The notes: generated by a model not told the origin, from the letters alone. DNA of 64,000 bases from Alteraurantiacibacter aquimixticola (GCF_004965515.1 NZ_SSHH01000001.1:1200443-1264442), one strand, 5' to 3'; positions 44,251-54,886 are shown, counted from the stretch's first letter. Numbers and translations: made by a program.

Positions 44251-45177
44251 ATGGCTGCTTATACCATCGCTGACGTAAAGAAGCTGCGCGAGATTTCGGG
44301 CGCGGGCATGATGGACGCCAAGAAGGCTCTTGAAGAAGCCAATGGCGACATCGAGGCCGCAGTTGACGCTCTGCGCGCCAAGGGCCTTGCCGCCGTCCAG
44401 AAGAAGTCCAGCCGCACCGCGGCAGAGGGCCTGGTCGGTGTTGCCGTGACCGGCACCCGCGGTGTCGCGGTCGAGGTGAACTCGGAAACCGACTTCGTTG
44501 CCAAGAACGACCAGTTCCAGGACTTCGTTCGCAAGACCACCGAGGTTGCCCTGGGTGTGGACGGCGACGATGTCGAGGCGCTGAAGGGCGCTGCCTATCC
44601 CGATGGCGGCACCGTGTCGGACAAGCTGACCAACAATGTCGCCACCATCGGTGAGAACCAGCAGGTTCGTCGCATGAAGACCGTTGAGGTCTCCAACGGC
44701 GTCATCGTGCCCTACATGCACAATGCCGCTGCGCCGAACCTCGGCAAGATCGGCGTGCTCGTTGCGCTCGAATCCGAAGCCGGTGCCGACGTGCTTGAAG
44801 CGCTGGGCAAGCAGCTGGCGATGCACATCGCCGCTGCCTTCCCGCAGGCGCTGGACGCCGACGGCCTCGACGCCGAAGTGATCGAGCGTGAGCGCAAGAT
44901 CGCCGCGGAAAAGGCTGCCGAAAGCGGCAAGCCTGCCGAAGTGCAGGAAAAGATGGTCGATGGCGCCATCAAGAAGTTCGCCAAGGAGAACGCTCTCCTC
45001 AGCCAGCTCTTCGTGATGGACAACAAGACCCCGATCGCCGACGTCGTGGCGAAGGCCGGCAAGGAAGCCGGCACGTCCATCGTGCTGAAGGACTATGTCC
45101 GCTTCCAGCTCGGCGAAGGCATCGAGAAGGAAGAAAGCGACTTCGCCGCAGAAGTCGCAGCTGCCGTCGGCGGCTGA
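44251..45177 (+). CDS. tsf: Translation elongation factor Ts
   Basis: A 308-residue nucleotide exchange factor for EF-Tu. The N-terminal UBA-like domain reads [40 protein letters not shown]. Next comes [27 protein letters not shown], the EF-Ts signature. The core domain is repeated and ends with helices [21 protein letters not shown] 44251 follows AAGGAGCAGGCAG, a strong site. A strong terminator lies 33 bases after the stop. Confidence 0.98.
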   Translation: MAAYTIADVKKLREISGAGMMDAKKALEEANGDIEAAVDALRAKGLAAVQKKSSRTAAEGLVGVAVTGTRGVAVEVNSETDFVAKNDQFQDFVRKTTEVALGVDGDDVEALKGAAYPDGGTVSDKLTNNVATIGENQQVRRMKTVEVSNGVIVPYMHNAAAPNLGKIGVLVALESEAGADVLEALGKQLAMHIAAAFPQALDADGLDAEVIERERKIAAEKAAESGKPAEVQEKMVDGAIKKFAKENALLSQLFVMDNKTPIADVVAKAGKEAGTSIVLKDYVRFQLGEGIEKEESDFAAEVAAAVGG

Positions 45178-45210
45178 TCCTTCGCCTTTCCAGGCGAATC
45201 GCAATCAAGG

Positions 45211-45249
45211 CGGCCGGGGTGACAGCGTCACTCCGGCCGTTTTGCTTTG
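45211..45249 (+). terminator. Intrinsic terminator after tsf
   Basis: A 13-bp stem (CGGCCGGGGTGAC / GTCACTCCGGCCG, one G-T pair) with a 3-base loop is followed by TTTTGCTTTG. It closes the rpsB-tsf operon. Confidence 0.9.
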
Positions 45250-45367
45250 TAGAGCACCGTGCAAATCTGGCGCATTCCCGGGAAGTTGCACGGCAACTCT
45301 CTTGGCACCTGTCCGCACCACTCTATAAGGGCGCATCCCGTTTCGCGCACAGAGGTCACGCCACGCC

Positions 45368-46090
45368 ATGCTGCTCCCCAATTCCAAGCGTATCCTGCTC
45401 AAGCTTTCGGGCGAGGTGCTGATGGGCGAGCAGCAGTTCGGCATCAACCAGGAAACCGTGGCGGAGCTGGCACGAGAGGTGAAGGCGGCCAAGGATACGG
45501 GGCTGGAAATCTGCCTCGTCATCGGCGGCGGCAATATCTTCCGCGGCATGGCGGGCGCGGCCAAGGGGATGGACCGCGCGCAGGCCGATTACATGGGCAT
45601 GCTGGCGACCGTGATGAACGCACTCGCCATGCAAAATGCGCTGGAGAACCTTGGCGTCCACACCCGTGTGCAGAGCGCCATTCAGATGGATGCGGTGTGC
45701 GAGCCGGTGATCCGCCGCCGGGCGGAACGGCACATGGAAAAGGGGCGCATCGTGATCTTTGCCGCCGGCGTCGGCGCGCCCTATTTCACCACCGATAGCG
45801 GGGCGGCTTTGCGCGCGGCGGAAATGCAGTGCGGCGCGCTGCTCAAGGGGACCAGCGTGGATGGGGTCTATGACTCAGATCCCAAGAAGAACCCCGATGC
45901 AAAACGTTTCGATACAGTCACCTACGACAAGGTACTGGCAGACAATCTGAAGGTAATGGACGCTTCCGCCGTGGCCCTGTGCCGCGATAACGAGATCCCC
46001 ATCGTGGTGTTTTCGATCCGCGAAAAGGGCAATCTCGCACGTGTGCTGGCGGGCGAAGGCGTGCAGACGATAGTGCAAGGGAACAAGTGA
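45368..46090 (+). CDS. pyrH: Uridylate kinase
   Basis: A 240-residue amino-acid-kinase-fold enzyme phosphorylating UMP to UDP. It shows [51 protein letters not shown] and [22 protein letters not shown]. The family is hexameric and bacterial specific. It begins the growth-and-envelope operon that continues through fabZ; frr follows after one base. Confidence 0.98.
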   Translation: MLLPNSKRILLKLSGEVLMGEQQFGINQETVAELAREVKAAKDTGLEICLVIGGGNIFRGMAGAAKGMDRAQADYMGMLATVMNALAMQNALENLGVHTRVQSAIQMDAVCEPVIRRRAERHMEKGRIVIFAAGVGAPYFTTDSGAALRAAEMQCGALLKGTSVDGVYDSDPKKNPDAKRFDTVTYDKVLADNLKVMDASAVALCRDNEIPIVVFSIREKGNLARVLAGEGVQTIVQGNK

Positions 46091-46091
46091 C

Positions 46092-46649
46092 ATGGCGAAA
46101 TACGACAAGGCCGATATCGAACGCCGCATGGCTGGCGCGGTCGAGAGCCTGAAAGGCGACCTGGGCGGCCTGCGCACCGGGCGCGCCAATGTGGCCCTGC
46201 TCGATCCGGTGATGTGCGAAGTCTATGGCGCGATGATGCCGATCGGTCAGGTGGCGACCGTTTCCGCCCCCGAACCGCGCATGCTGAGCGTGCAGGTGTG
46301 GGACAAAGGCAATGTGATCGCGGTGGAGAAGGGCATCGCTCACGCGAATCTCGGCCTTAACCCGATGACCGACGGCCAGACGATCCGCCTGCCTATGCCC
46401 GACCTGACCGAGGAGCGGCGCAAGGAGCTGGCCAAGCTGGCCGGCAATTATGCGGAAAAAGCCAAGATCGCCATCCGCAACGTCCGTCGCGATGCGAACG
46501 AGGCGCTGAAGGAAGACGAGAAGAAGAAGGAAATTTCCGAGGACGATCGCAAGCGGATGGAAGAGGAAGTACAGAAGCTCACCGACAAATATGTCGCGGA
46601 GACTGACACTGCCGCTGCGAACAAGGAGAAGGAAATCATGACCCAGTGA
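46092..46649 (+). CDS. frr: Ribosome recycling factor
   Basis: A 185-residue tRNA-mimic that splits post-termination ribosomes together with EF-G. Domain I helices include DIERRMAGAVESLKGDLGGLRTGRAN; domain II carries VSAPEPRMLSVQVWDKGNVIAVEKGI; the return helix has RKELAKLAGNYAEKAKIAIRNVRRDANE. Length equals the family norm. One base separates it from pyrH and 31 bases from uppS. Confidence 0.98.
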   Translation: MAKYDKADIERRMAGAVESLKGDLGGLRTGRANVALLDPVMCEVYGAMMPIGQVATVSAPEPRMLSVQVWDKGNVIAVEKGIAHANLGLNPMTDGQTIRLPMPDLTEERRKELAKLAGNYAEKAKIAIRNVRRDANEALKEDEKKKEISEDDRKRMEEEVQKLTDKYVAETDTAAANKEKEIMTQ

Positions 46650-46680
46650 TCGTGACCCTGGTGGCGCACGGGTCCCTGAA

Positions 46681-47361
46681 ATGACGGACGTATCCATCCC
46701 TCGCCATGTCGCCATCATCATGGATGGCAATGGCCGCTGGGCGAAGAAACGCCACTTGCCGCGCGCGATAGGCCATCGCGAGGGCGGGGAGGCGGTGCGC
46801 CGCACGGTGAAGGCGTGCGAGACGCTGGGGATCGAGTGCCTGACGCTCTATGCTTTCTCCAGCGAGAACTGGAAGCGCGATGAGGAGGAGATTTCCGACC
46901 TCATGTCGCTGATGCGCCGCTTCATCGAGGCCAATCTCGATGACATGGTGGAACAGGGCGTTTGTCTGAAGATCATCGGCGATTACAAGGCTTTCCAGCC
47001 GGATATTGTCGAAAAGCTTGAACATGCGCTGGCGAAGACCAGCGGCGGGACGCGCACGCTGGCGGTGGCGCTCAATTACGGCTCACAGCAGGAAATCGCC
47101 CGCGCTGCGGCAAAGGCTGCGGCGGAAGGCGAAGTGAGCGTGGAGAGCATCGAGGCGAACCTCGATACGGCCAACCTGCCGCCGCTCGACCTGCTGATCC
47201 GGACCAGCGGCGAAGTGCGGTTGTCGAACTTCCTCTTGTGGCAATCGGCCTATGCCGAAATGCTCTTCCTGGACGTGCTCTGGCCCGATTTTGGCGAGGA
47301 CCACTTGAAGGCCGCACTGGACGAATTCGCACGGAGGGAGCGGCGTTATGGCGGACGGTGA
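46681..47361 (+). CDS. uppS: Undecaprenyl diphosphate synthase
   Basis: A 226-residue cis-prenyltransferase making the C55 lipid carrier for peptidoglycan and polysaccharides. It shows HVAIIMDGNGRWAKKRHLPRAIGHREG, with the catalytic Asp in MDGNG, LTLYAFSSENWKR, and the C-terminal LLIRTSGEVRLSNFLLWQSAYAE, LWPDF. It overlaps cdsA by 14 bases. Confidence 0.97.
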   Translation: MTDVSIPRHVAIIMDGNGRWAKKRHLPRAIGHREGGEAVRRTVKACETLGIECLTLYAFSSENWKRDEEEISDLMSLMRRFIEANLDDMVEQGVCLKIIGDYKAFQPDIVEKLEHALAKTSGGTRTLAVALNYGSQQEIARAAAKAAAEGEVSVESIEANLDTANLPPLDLLIRTSGEVRLSNFLLWQSAYAEMLFLDVLWPDFGEDHLKAALDEFARRERRYGGR

Positions 47362-48115
47362 AGCGGCACCGGCTACGGCGAAGAAGTCCGATCTCGGTGT
47401 TCGGACGCTGTCGGCCATTGTCATGCTGCTGGTGGCGGGAACGGCGCTGTGGCTGGGCAACCCCTTCTGGGCGCTGTTCGTCCTCGTCGTCTGTGCGGCC
47501 TGCTTCGGGGAGTTCGCCCGGCTGGTTTGGGCGGCGACGGACAAGAGCCTGTTTCGCTATCCGGCGCTAATCCTTGGCGCGGCCTATATCGGCGGCGCAG
47601 GGGCCATCCTTGCCAGCCGGCGTGACTGGATGGGGCAGATTTCCCAGCCGCTCGACAATCCGCCTGCCCTGTTGACGATGCTGCCGGTGCTGGCACTGGT
47701 CGGTACGGTGATCTGCACCGATGTCGGCGCCTATTTCGCCGGGCGGTCCATCGGCGGACCGAAGATCGCGCCGCGCATCAGCCCGTCCAAGACCTGGGCG
47801 GGGCTGATCGGGGGCATGACGGCGGCGTCCTTGTGGGCGGTGGCGATGTTGTATCTCGAAAACAGCCTGTGGGACTATGCGATCGAGCTGCCCACGCAAC
47901 ATGTCCTGCTGCTCGCCGCAAGTGGGGCCTTGCTGGCCGTCGTGGCGCAGACGGGGGACTTCTTCGAGAGCTGGCTCAAGCGCAAGGCGGGGGTGAAGGA
48001 TAGTTCCAATCTCATTCCCGGCCATGGCGGCGTGTTCGACCGTGTGGACGGACTGCTGCCCGTGACCATTGCCAGCCTGATCGCGCCGTTTCCGCTGGGC
48101 GGCTGGTACGTATGA
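47348..48115 (+). CDS. cdsA: Phosphatidate cytidylyltransferase
   Basis: A 255-residue inner-membrane enzyme forming CDP-diacylglycerol, which feeds PssA encoded at 42003. About seven membrane helices are followed by the signature LKRKAGVKDSSNLIPGHGGVFDRVD near the C-terminus. DVGAYFAGRSIGGPKIAPRISPSKTWAG is also typical. It overlaps uppS upstream (14 bases) and dxr downstream (4 bases). Confidence 0.96.
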   Translation: MADGEAAPATAKKSDLGVRTLSAIVMLLVAGTALWLGNPFWALFVLVVCAACFGEFARLVWAATDKSLFRYPALILGAAYIGGAGAILASRRDWMGQISQPLDNPPALLTMLPVLALVGTVICTDVGAYFAGRSIGGPKIAPRISPSKTWAGLIGGMTAASLWAVAMLYLENSLWDYAIELPTQHVLLLAASGALLAVVAQTGDFFESWLKRKAGVKDSSNLIPGHGGVFDRVDGLLPVTIASLIAPFPLGGWYV

Positions 48116-49266
48116 CCCGCTCCATCACCATCCTCGGCGCCACGGGCTCCATTGGCGCCTCCACGCTCGACCTGATCCGCTGGGAGCGGGACAAATGGGA
48201 CGTAAAGGCGCTCACCGCCAATTGCTCGGCGAAGGAACTGGCGGCGCTGGCCATCGAATTCGACGCGGAATTGGCGGTTGTGGGCGACGAAACCTGCCTG
48301 CCTGACCTGCGCGAGGGGTTGTCCGGCACCTCGATCCAGTCCGCCGGTGGCTCGCAGGCGCTGTGCGAAGCAGCGGCGCTGGGCGCGGACGTCACCGTTG
48401 CGGCGATTGTCGGCTGCGCTGGCCTCGCGCCGGTAATGGCCGCCGTGGAGCAGGGCAAAACCATCGCGCTCGCCAACAAGGAGGCGCTGGTCTCCGCCGG
48501 CGATATCCTGATGGACGCGGTGAAGCGCCACAGCGCTACGCTGCTCCCAACCGACAGCGAGCATAATGCGATCTTCCAGTGCCTTGAGGGCAATGACCTT
48601 GCCGATGTGCGCTGGATTACACTCACTGCCAGCGGCGGGCCATTCCGCACCTGGAGCCACGAGCAACTCGCCGAGGCGAAGCGCGAACAGGCACTGAAGC
48701 ATCCGAACTGGGATATGGGCGCCAAGATCACCATCGACAGCGCGACGATGATGAACAAGGGGCTGGAGTTCATCGAGGCCTGGCATCTCTTCCCCGTCGG
48801 CCTCGACCGCCTGCGCATCGTCGTCCACCCGCAGAGCGTGATCCATTCGATGGTCGAATATCGCGACGGATCGACGCTTGCGCAGCTCGGGCCCAGCGAC
48901 ATGCGTGTGCCGATCGCCTCCTGCCTCGCTTATCCGGAGCGTATGGATACGGCCTGCAGGCCGCTCGACCTCCCGACTATCGGCGAACTCAGCTTCTTCG
49001 CCCCTGACGAGGACCGTTTTCCTGCCACGAAACTGGCGCGCGAGGCGGCCGTGGCGGGCGGGGCGGCGCCTGCCGTCCTAAATGCCGCGAACGAGGTAGC
49101 GGTGGAGGCTTTCCTCAAGGGTAATGCTACGTTCACCCAAATTTCGGCAATTGTCGCCAGAACCCTCGACAAAGAGCTGCCGCGCGCACCGACAAGCCTC
49201 GATGAAGTGCTTGCCGTCGATGCCGAAGCGCGCCAGCTTGCCATGACCATGCTGGAGCCTGCCTGA
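48112..49266 (+). CDS. dxr: 1-deoxy-D-xylulose 5-phosphate reductoisomerase
   Basis: A 384-residue NADPH enzyme of the non-mevalonate isoprenoid pathway, making MEP. The NADPH site is ITILGATGSIGASTLDLI, and catalytic and metal-binding segments are ANKEALVSAG, PTDSEHNAIFQ, LTASGGPFR and ATMMNKGLEFIEAWHLF. It overlaps cdsA by four bases (ATGA) and is four bases from rseP. Its product pathway feeds UppS and the polyprenyl synthase at 24961. Confidence 0.97.
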   Translation: MTRSITILGATGSIGASTLDLIRWERDKWDVKALTANCSAKELAALAIEFDAELAVVGDETCLPDLREGLSGTSIQSAGGSQALCEAAALGADVTVAAIVGCAGLAPVMAAVEQGKTIALANKEALVSAGDILMDAVKRHSATLLPTDSEHNAIFQCLEGNDLADVRWITLTASGGPFRTWSHEQLAEAKREQALKHPNWDMGAKITIDSATMMNKGLEFIEAWHLFPVGLDRLRIVVHPQSVIHSMVEYRDGSTLAQLGPSDMRVPIASCLAYPERMDTACRPLDLPTIGELSFFAPDEDRFPATKLAREAAVAGGAAPAVLNAANEVAVEAFLKGNATFTQISAIVARTLDKELPRAPTSLDEVLAVDAEARQLAMTMLEPA

Positions 49267-49270
49267 CCTA

Positions 49271-50395
49271 ATGCCCGAAGCGCTTGAATCCGTATCCCCG
49301 TGGATGATGATTGTCGGTTTCCTGCTTGTGCTGGGACCTCTGGTGACGCTGCACGAGCTTGGCCATTACCTCGTCGGACGCTGGTTCGGCGTGAAGGCGG
49401 ATGTGTTCTCGATCGGTTTCGGCAAGGAATTGACCGGCTGGACAGACAGGCGCGGAACGCGCTGGCGCATCTCGGCGCTGCCATTGGGCGGCTACGTGCA
49501 GTTTGCGGGCGACATGAGTCCGGCCAGCCAGCCGAGCGAGGAATATCTCGCCCTGCCTGAGGAGGAGCGCGCCAAGTATTTCCAGGCCAAGCCGCTGTGG
49601 CAGAAGGCACTGATCGTGGCGGCCGGTCCGGTGACCAACTTGCTGATCGCCGTAGCTATCTTTGCCGGCTTCGCCATGGCCTTTGGCATGCCCACCACGC
49701 CGCCGGTCATTGACGGATTTTCGGAGGATTCGCCGGCGCTTGCTGCCGGGCTGGAAGAAGGCGACCGCATTGTCGCCATCGACGGCGATCCGATCGACGA
49801 TTTCCAGCAGGTGCGCGAACATGTGATCGCCTTTCCCGGTCACACCATTTCGCTGACCTATGAGCGCGACGGCCAGACGGCTACCGTGCCTATCACGATC
49901 GCTGCGGTCGACATGGTGGACCGCTTTGGCAACAAGTCGCAACTCGGGCGTGTGGGCATTTCGTCAGGCGCGGGCGAGTTGGTCCCGGTCGGTCCGGTCG
50001 CCTCCATCGGATTCGGTTTTCAGGAATGCTGGACTGCGACCAAGATGATGGTCACCGGAATCTGGCAGATCATCACTGGCGAACGCTCGGTCGAAGAACT
50101 TGGCGGACCGATAAAGATTGCCAAGTTTTCGGGCGAACAGCTGAGCCTCGGCTGGCTTGCCTTCATCAATTTCGTCGCCTTCATCTCGCTTAATTTGGCA
50201 TTCATCAACCTGCTGCCAATCCCCGTCCTCGACGGCGGGCACCTGGCATTTTATGCGGCAGAAGCAATCCGCCGCAAGCCAGCAAGTCCCCGCAGTCAGG
50301 AACTGGCGTTCCGCACCGGCATGGCATTCGTGCTCGCGCTGATGTTGTTCGTCACGATTATCGACATTGCCTCGTTGCCGATATTCGGAAGCTAG
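49271..50395 (+). CDS. rseP: Site-2 membrane metalloprotease RseP
   Basis: A 374-residue intramembrane zinc protease. The catalytic motif HELGHYLVGRWFGVKADVF lies near residues 25-43. A PDZ domain sits in the middle (VIDGFSEDSPALAAGLEEGDRIVAIDG), and the second metal-binding region is NLLPIPVLDGGHLAFY. RseP cleaves anti-sigma factors such as RseA and leftover signal peptides. Only one PDZ domain is obvious, where Escherichia coli has two; many alphaproteobacteria are similar. Confidence 0.96.
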   Translation: MPEALESVSPWMMIVGFLLVLGPLVTLHELGHYLVGRWFGVKADVFSIGFGKELTGWTDRRGTRWRISALPLGGYVQFAGDMSPASQPSEEYLALPEEERAKYFQAKPLWQKALIVAAGPVTNLLIAVAIFAGFAMAFGMPTTPPVIDGFSEDSPALAAGLEEGDRIVAIDGDPIDDFQQVREHVIAFPGHTISLTYERDGQTATVPITIAAVDMVDRFGNKSQLGRVGISSGAGELVPVGPVASIGFGFQECWTATKMMVTGIWQIITGERSVEELGGPIKIAKFSGEQLSLGWLAFINFVAFISLNLAFINLLPIPVLDGGHLAFYAAEAIRRKPASPRSQELAFRTGMAFVLALMLFVTIIDIASLPIFGS

Positions 50396-50543
50396 GCGGG
50401 GAAAAGGATCACACTGACGGCGTATTCCCGCCCTGATCGCTTGATCGCAAGGTGAGCATCGGGCAAGGGGCGCTCTTTACCGTGCGGTTGAATGTATCTG
50501 GGCCCGTGGGGTCGGGCCGCACAGCCGCAAGGTCACTGGCGTA

Positions 50544-53270
50544 ATGCCGTTGGAAATGGATGGGATGATGAGTTCCAGCGCGAACAGCACAAAAGCTTCG
50601 CATTTTGCCGCAGCCCTTCTGGGATGCACGATTCTGGCCGGTATGCCGGCAAGCGCCATGGCTCAGGATGCGGAGGTTCAGGCGGAGGCTGAGGCGATCG
50701 CGCCTGCCGATGCACAATCCGAGTCTTCGCCCGCTCCTGCAGCGACGCAGGAACAGGGCGATGTGATCCGCACGATCACTGTCGCCGGCGCCCAGCGGCT
50801 CGAGCCCGATACGATCATCAGCTATATCCAGCTGCGCGTCGGCCAGGTTTATACGGCAGAGCGCGCCGACCAGGCGCTGGTCGATCTCGCCGCGACCGAG
50901 TTGTTCGCCGACTTCGGGATCGAGAACAACGATGGCAATATCCTGATCACGGTCGAGGAAAACCCGATCATCAATCGCATCATCTTCGAAGGCAATCGCC
51001 GCCTCGACGATGACGAGATCGTCGAAGAGATCAATCTCTTCCCGCGCCAGATCTTCACCCGGAGCCGCGTTCGCGCGGACGTGGCGCGCATCATCGAGCT
51101 GTACAAGCGCCAGGGCCGCTATGCCGCCGTGGTCGAACCGCAGATGGTGATGCTGGACCAGAACCGCGTGGATGTGATCTACGAGATCACCGAGGGCCCC
51201 AAGTCCAAGGTCCGCCAGATCAACATCATCGGCAACGAGGCCTTCTCCGACGGCGACCTGCGCGGGGAAATGGTCACCAAGGAAGCCGGCTTCTTCAAGA
51301 TCTTCAGCTCCAACACCAGCTATGACCCGGACCGGCTGCAATATGACCAGCAGCTGCTGCGCCAGTACTACCTGACCGAAGGCTATGCCGACTTCCGCGT
51401 CGTCTCCGCCGTGGCCGAGCTGACGCCCGACAAGCGTGACTTCATCATCACCTATGTGCTGGAAGAGGGCGAGCGCTACCAGTTCGGCAATGTCGAGGTG
51501 ATCAGCCAGCTGCGCGATTTCGATAGCGATCTGCTGACCGCATCGCTGGGGATCAAGGAAGGCGACTGGTATAACGCGACGCTGGTCGACGACACGATCG
51601 AGCGGCTGACCGAGACCGCCGGCACCTATGGCTATGCCTTTGCGCAGGTGCGGCCCGAATTCTTCCCCGATCGCGAAACACGCACCATGGATGTGCGCTT
51701 CACGCTGACGGACGCGCCGCGTGTCTATGTCGAGGAAATCGACATCAACGGCAATACGATCACCCAGGACAAGGTGATCCGCCGCGAATTCCGCATCGTG
51801 GAAGGTGATGCCTTCAGCTCGCTGCAGGTGCAGCGTTCCACCGCACGCATCAACTCGCTGGGCTACTTCCAGGAAAACTTCGAGATCGAGCAGGTCGAGG
51901 GCAGCGCGCCCGACCGCATCATCCTGCAGGCCAACCTGCAGGAAGAGCCGACCGGCGAACTCTCGCTCTCGGCCGGTTTCTCCTCGCTGGAAAGCTTCAT
52001 CTTCCAGGGCTCGATCCGGCAGAACAACTTTCGCGGCCGTGGCCAGACGGTGGGCCTGTCGCTAAACTATTCGCGCTATTCGCGCTCGGGATCGGTCAGT
52101 TTTACCGAACCCTACCTGTTCGATCGCAACATCTTCGCCGGCGTGGACATCTACCGGCAGGATTACAATAACGGCTATTTCAACCGCGAAAGCGCGACCT
52201 ACGACCAGTCGACCACGGGCATCAGCTTCAGGGCCGGTGTGCCCCTCACCGAATATCTCTCGGTGATCGGGCGTTACACGCTCAATTTTGAGAATGTCAC
52301 GATCGACGAGAGCCTGTTCTTCGACGATTTCGACGGTGATGGCGTGTCGCAGTGCGAACCGATTCTCGCCGGCCGTTACCTGTGCGAAGCGATCGGCAAG
52401 CGCACGCAGTCGATCCTCGGCCTGTCGATGGTCTACAACACGCTCGACAGCCGCCTGCGCCCCACGCGCGGCGAAGTGGCAGGTATCGACGTGCAGTTTG
52501 CAGGTCTTGGCGGCAGCACGCGCTACCTGCGTGCGTCGGCCAATGCAGCCAAGTACTGGAACCTGGGCAGCCAGTTCATCTTCTCGGTCCGGGCTGAGGC
52601 TGGTGCAATCCACGGCCTGGGCCAGGATGTCCGCCTGACCGACCGCTTCTTCCTCGGCGAACCGGACATGCGTGGCTTCGACATTCGCGGCATTGGCCCG
52701 CGCGTGGTGCGCCGCCCCTATATCCAGAACGACGAAGGCGAGTTGGTGCTTCGTGACCTGGACGACAAGGCAAACCAGGACGATGCGCTGGGCGGCAAGT
52801 ATTACTACTTTGGCCGCGCCGAGCTGGAAATTCCGCTGGGCACCGGCGCCCGCGAACTGGGCCTGCGCCCGTCGATCTTCGTCGATATCGGCTCGGTCTT
52901 CGGGATCGAAACGCCCACCTTGGTTCAGAGCCCGCCGCCCGATGGCCTGTTCATCCCGCGCCTGAACGAAGATGGTCTCGCCACCTTCCAGCAATTTGTC
53001 CGCAACGATGCCGGCGATGTTACCGGCGTGGAGGTGGTCACCAATCCGATTGCTCCCGATGGTTCGGTCAACACGCCGATCGGCCGTCGCTTCGATCCGT
53101 TCCAGGAAGATTTCTTCGGCGATTCGCCGAAGCCGCGCCTGTCTGTCGGCATCGGCGTGAACTGGAACTCGCCCTTCGGTCCGTTCCGGATCGACCTCGC
53201 CCATACGCTGCTCAAGCAGGAAGGCGATGAAACCAAGATCCTCTCATTCAACGTAGGAACAGCATTCTGA
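50544..53270 (+). CDS. bamA: Outer membrane protein assembly factor BamA
   Basis: A 908-residue Omp85 protein that inserts beta-barrels into the outer membrane. After the signal peptide (ending ASAMAQD) come five POTRA domains between about 65 and 460, starting [22 protein letters not shown]. Next is a 16-strand barrel with the VRGF-like loop here as [15 protein letters not shown], ending FNVGTAF. ATGs at 50556, 50565 and 50568 are also possible starts. The stop TGA shares a base with the ATG of skp. Confidence 0.97.
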   Translation: MPLEMDGMMSSSANSTKASHFAAALLGCTILAGMPASAMAQDAEVQAEAEAIAPADAQSESSPAPAATQEQGDVIRTITVAGAQRLEPDTIISYIQLRVGQVYTAERADQALVDLAATELFADFGIENNDGNILITVEENPIINRIIFEGNRRLDDDEIVEEINLFPRQIFTRSRVRADVARIIELYKRQGRYAAVVEPQMVMLDQNRVDVIYEITEGPKSKVRQINIIGNEAFSDGDLRGEMVTKEAGFFKIFSSNTSYDPDRLQYDQQLLRQYYLTEGYADFRVVSAVAELTPDKRDFIITYVLEEGERYQFGNVEVISQLRDFDSDLLTASLGIKEGDWYNATLVDDTIERLTETAGTYGYAFAQVRPEFFPDRETRTMDVRFTLTDAPRVYVEEIDINGNTITQDKVIRREFRIVEGDAFSSLQVQRSTARINSLGYFQENFEIEQVEGSAPDRIILQANLQEEPTGELSLSAGFSSLESFIFQGSIRQNNFRGRGQTVGLSLNYSRYSRSGSVSFTEPYLFDRNIFAGVDIYRQDYNNGYFNRESATYDQSTTGISFRAGVPLTEYLSVIGRYTLNFENVTIDESLFFDDFDGDGVSQCEPILAGRYLCEAIGKRTQSILGLSMVYNTLDSRLRPTRGEVAGIDVQFAGLGGSTRYLRASANAAKYWNLGSQFIFSVRAEAGAIHGLGQDVRLTDRFFLGEPDMRGFDIRGIGPRVVRRPYIQNDEGELVLRDLDDKANQDDALGGKYYYFGRAELEIPLGTGARELGLRPSIFVDIGSVFGIETPTLVQSPPPDGLFIPRLNEDGLATFQQFVRNDAGDVTGVEVVTNPIAPDGSVNTPIGRRFDPFQEDFFGDSPKPRLSVGIGVNWNSPFGPFRIDLAHTLLKQEGDETKILSFNVGTAF

Positions 53271-53959
53271 TGTTTAGCAAGACTTCCAAGTCCGCCCTGG
53301 CCGCGACTGCCCTTGCCGGTGTGTCGCTGGCCCTTTCCGCTGCGCCCGCACAGGCCCAGATCAACGGCATGGCTTCCGCCGATATCGGCGTGGCCGTTGC
53401 CGGCTCCCAGCCGCTGCAGAGTGGCTACGAACAGATCCGCACCACCTACCAGGCGCAGATCACCCAGGCCGAACAACTGGTCCAGCAGCGCCAAGGCCTG
53501 ATCCAGCAACTCGACACAAATGGCAATGGCCAGCTTGACGAGGCTGAACAGGCCGCGCTCAACGACAGCAATCCTACCGTTCAGCAGATCAACACGATCG
53601 ACCAGCAGATCGCGCAGGTTCAGGCACCGATCCAGCTTGCTCAGCTCTATGTTGTGAACCAGGTCGGCCAGCAGTACGCGCCTGCTTCCCAGCAGGTGAT
53701 GTCGGATCGCAACATCCAGATCATGCTGGCGCCCGAAGCCATCGATTTCGCCGCGGACGGCATCAACGTCACCCCAGCTGTGATCGAGGCAATCAATGCC
53801 CGTCTGCCGAACGTGTCGATCACGCCGCCGCAGGGCTGGCAGCCCAACCAGGCGACCATCCAGCTGATGCAGCAGGTGCAGCAGGTCCGCGCGATCGTTG
53901 CCGCGCAGCAGCAGCAGGCAGCCGCTCCGGCCGCCAACGGTGCAACGCCGCCGCGTTGA
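53270..53959 (+). CDS. OmpH/Skp family periplasmic chaperone
   Basis: A 229-residue exported protein with a signal peptide ending PAQAQ. It follows bamA with a one-base overlap, the normal place for Skp, which keeps outer-membrane proteins unfolded. GYEQIRTTYQAQITQAEQLVQQRQGLIQQLD forms the start of the coiled-coil arms. NGNGQLDEAEQAALNDS in the middle resembles a calcium-binding loop, an unusual insertion for Skp. The C-terminal part is Gln/Ala-rich. Called by position and coil pattern. Confidence 0.88.
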   Translation: MFSKTSKSALAATALAGVSLALSAAPAQAQINGMASADIGVAVAGSQPLQSGYEQIRTTYQAQITQAEQLVQQRQGLIQQLDTNGNGQLDEAEQAALNDSNPTVQQINTIDQQIAQVQAPIQLAQLYVVNQVGQQYAPASQQVMSDRNIQIMLAPEAIDFAADGINVTPAVIEAINARLPNVSITPPQGWQPNQATIQLMQQVQQVRAIVAAQQQQAAAPAANGATPPR

Positions 53960-53983
53960 TCTGAAGAGAGAAGGGGCAGGGCA

Positions 53984-54442
53984 GTGAGCGACGTCGAGAC
54001 GCCATATGACATCACGCGCATCCTCAAGGCCCTGCCGCATCGTTACCCGATGCTGCTGGTCGACCGGGTGGCCGAGCTGAAGAAGGGCGAGGAGATCACC
54101 GCGATCAAGGCGGTGAGCTTCAATGAAGACTTCTTCCAGGGTCATTTCCCCGGCCGCCCGATCATGCCGGGCGTGCTGCAGGTGGAAGCGCTGGCGCAGG
54201 CCGCAGGCATCCTCGCAGTCGAGACGCTGGGCCTCGCCGGCAGCGGAAAGCTCGTCTATTTCATGGCGATCGAGAACGCGAAGTTCCGCGCCCCGGTGGA
54301 GCCGGGCTGCCTGCTCGAGCTGAATGTCGGTTTCGTCCAGCAGCGGGCGAAGGTCTGCAAGTTCTGGGGCAAGGCCAGCGTCGATGGCAAGGTAACCTGC
54401 GACGTGCAGTTCACTGCCATGATCGCCGACGCGCCTGATTGA
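53984..54442 (+). CDS. fabZ: 3-hydroxyacyl-ACP dehydratase FabZ
   Basis: A 152-residue hot-dog-fold enzyme dehydrating 3-hydroxyacyl-ACP in fatty acid synthesis. It starts with GTG and has [13 protein letters not shown] and the active-site segment [30 protein letters not shown] with His and the later Glu, then KFRAPVEPG. In most Gram-negatives lpxD lies between skp and fabZ and lpxA-lpxB follow; all are missing here. Confidence 0.97.
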   Translation: MSDVETPYDITRILKALPHRYPMLLVDRVAELKKGEEITAIKAVSFNEDFFQGHFPGRPIMPGVLQVEALAQAAGILAVETLGLAGSGKLVYFMAIENAKFRAPVEPGCLLELNVGFVQQRAKVCKFWGKASVDGKVTCDVQFTAMIADAPD

Positions 54443-54515
54443 TCTTTGTGCAGGCTCATCCGGGCCTGCATCCTCGCTGATGTTCCCTCCGCTTCGCTTC
54501 GGGGCAGCTACGGGA

Positions 54516-54535
54516 GGGCCTTTGGCCCGTTTACT
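54516..54535 (+). terminator. Possible terminator or repeat hairpin after fabZ
   Basis: GGGCCTTTGGCCC is followed by GTTTACTGTT, so a weak terminator is possible. The same 13 bases occur in the non-coding stretch at 29309. A second hairpin, GCAGGC / GCCTGC, lies just after the fabZ stop at about 54450-54470. Confidence 0.45.
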
Positions 54536-54631
54536 GTTGCAAAAAGGCACGTGCATCGCTAAGCGCGCGCCTTTCCGAGATTACCAACTGCAGGGCCGGT
54601 CGGAACCGGCCAGACGCAAAGGACATATGCC

Positions 54632-54859
54632 ATGAAGGCCGATACGCATCCCGATTACCACATGATCACGGTCAAGATGACCGATGGTACCGAATTCCAG
54701 ACGCGCTCCACCTGGGGTAGCGAGGGCGATACGATGAACCTCGAAATCGACCCGACCAGCCACCCGGCATGGACCGGTGGCCCGCAGCGCCTGCAGGACG
54801 GTGGCCGCGTGGCCAAGTTCAACCAGCGTTTCGGTGGCCTCTCGCTGAAGAAGAAGTAA
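54632..54859 (+). CDS. rpmE: 50S ribosomal protein L31
   Basis: A 75-residue large-subunit protein. It starts [22 protein letters not shown] and contains [25 protein letters not shown] and the L31 signature [19 protein letters not shown]. It lacks the zinc-binding cysteines of the C+ form, so it is the Cys-free type common in alphaproteobacteria. Own promoter region and strong terminator indicate a single-gene transcript. Confidence 0.97.
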   Translation: MKADTHPDYHMITVKMTDGTEFQTRSTWGSEGDTMNLEIDPTSHPAWTGGPQRLQDGGRVAKFNQRFGGLSLKKK

Positions 54860-54886
54860 GCGACAGCGCTATCTGCGAACAACAAA

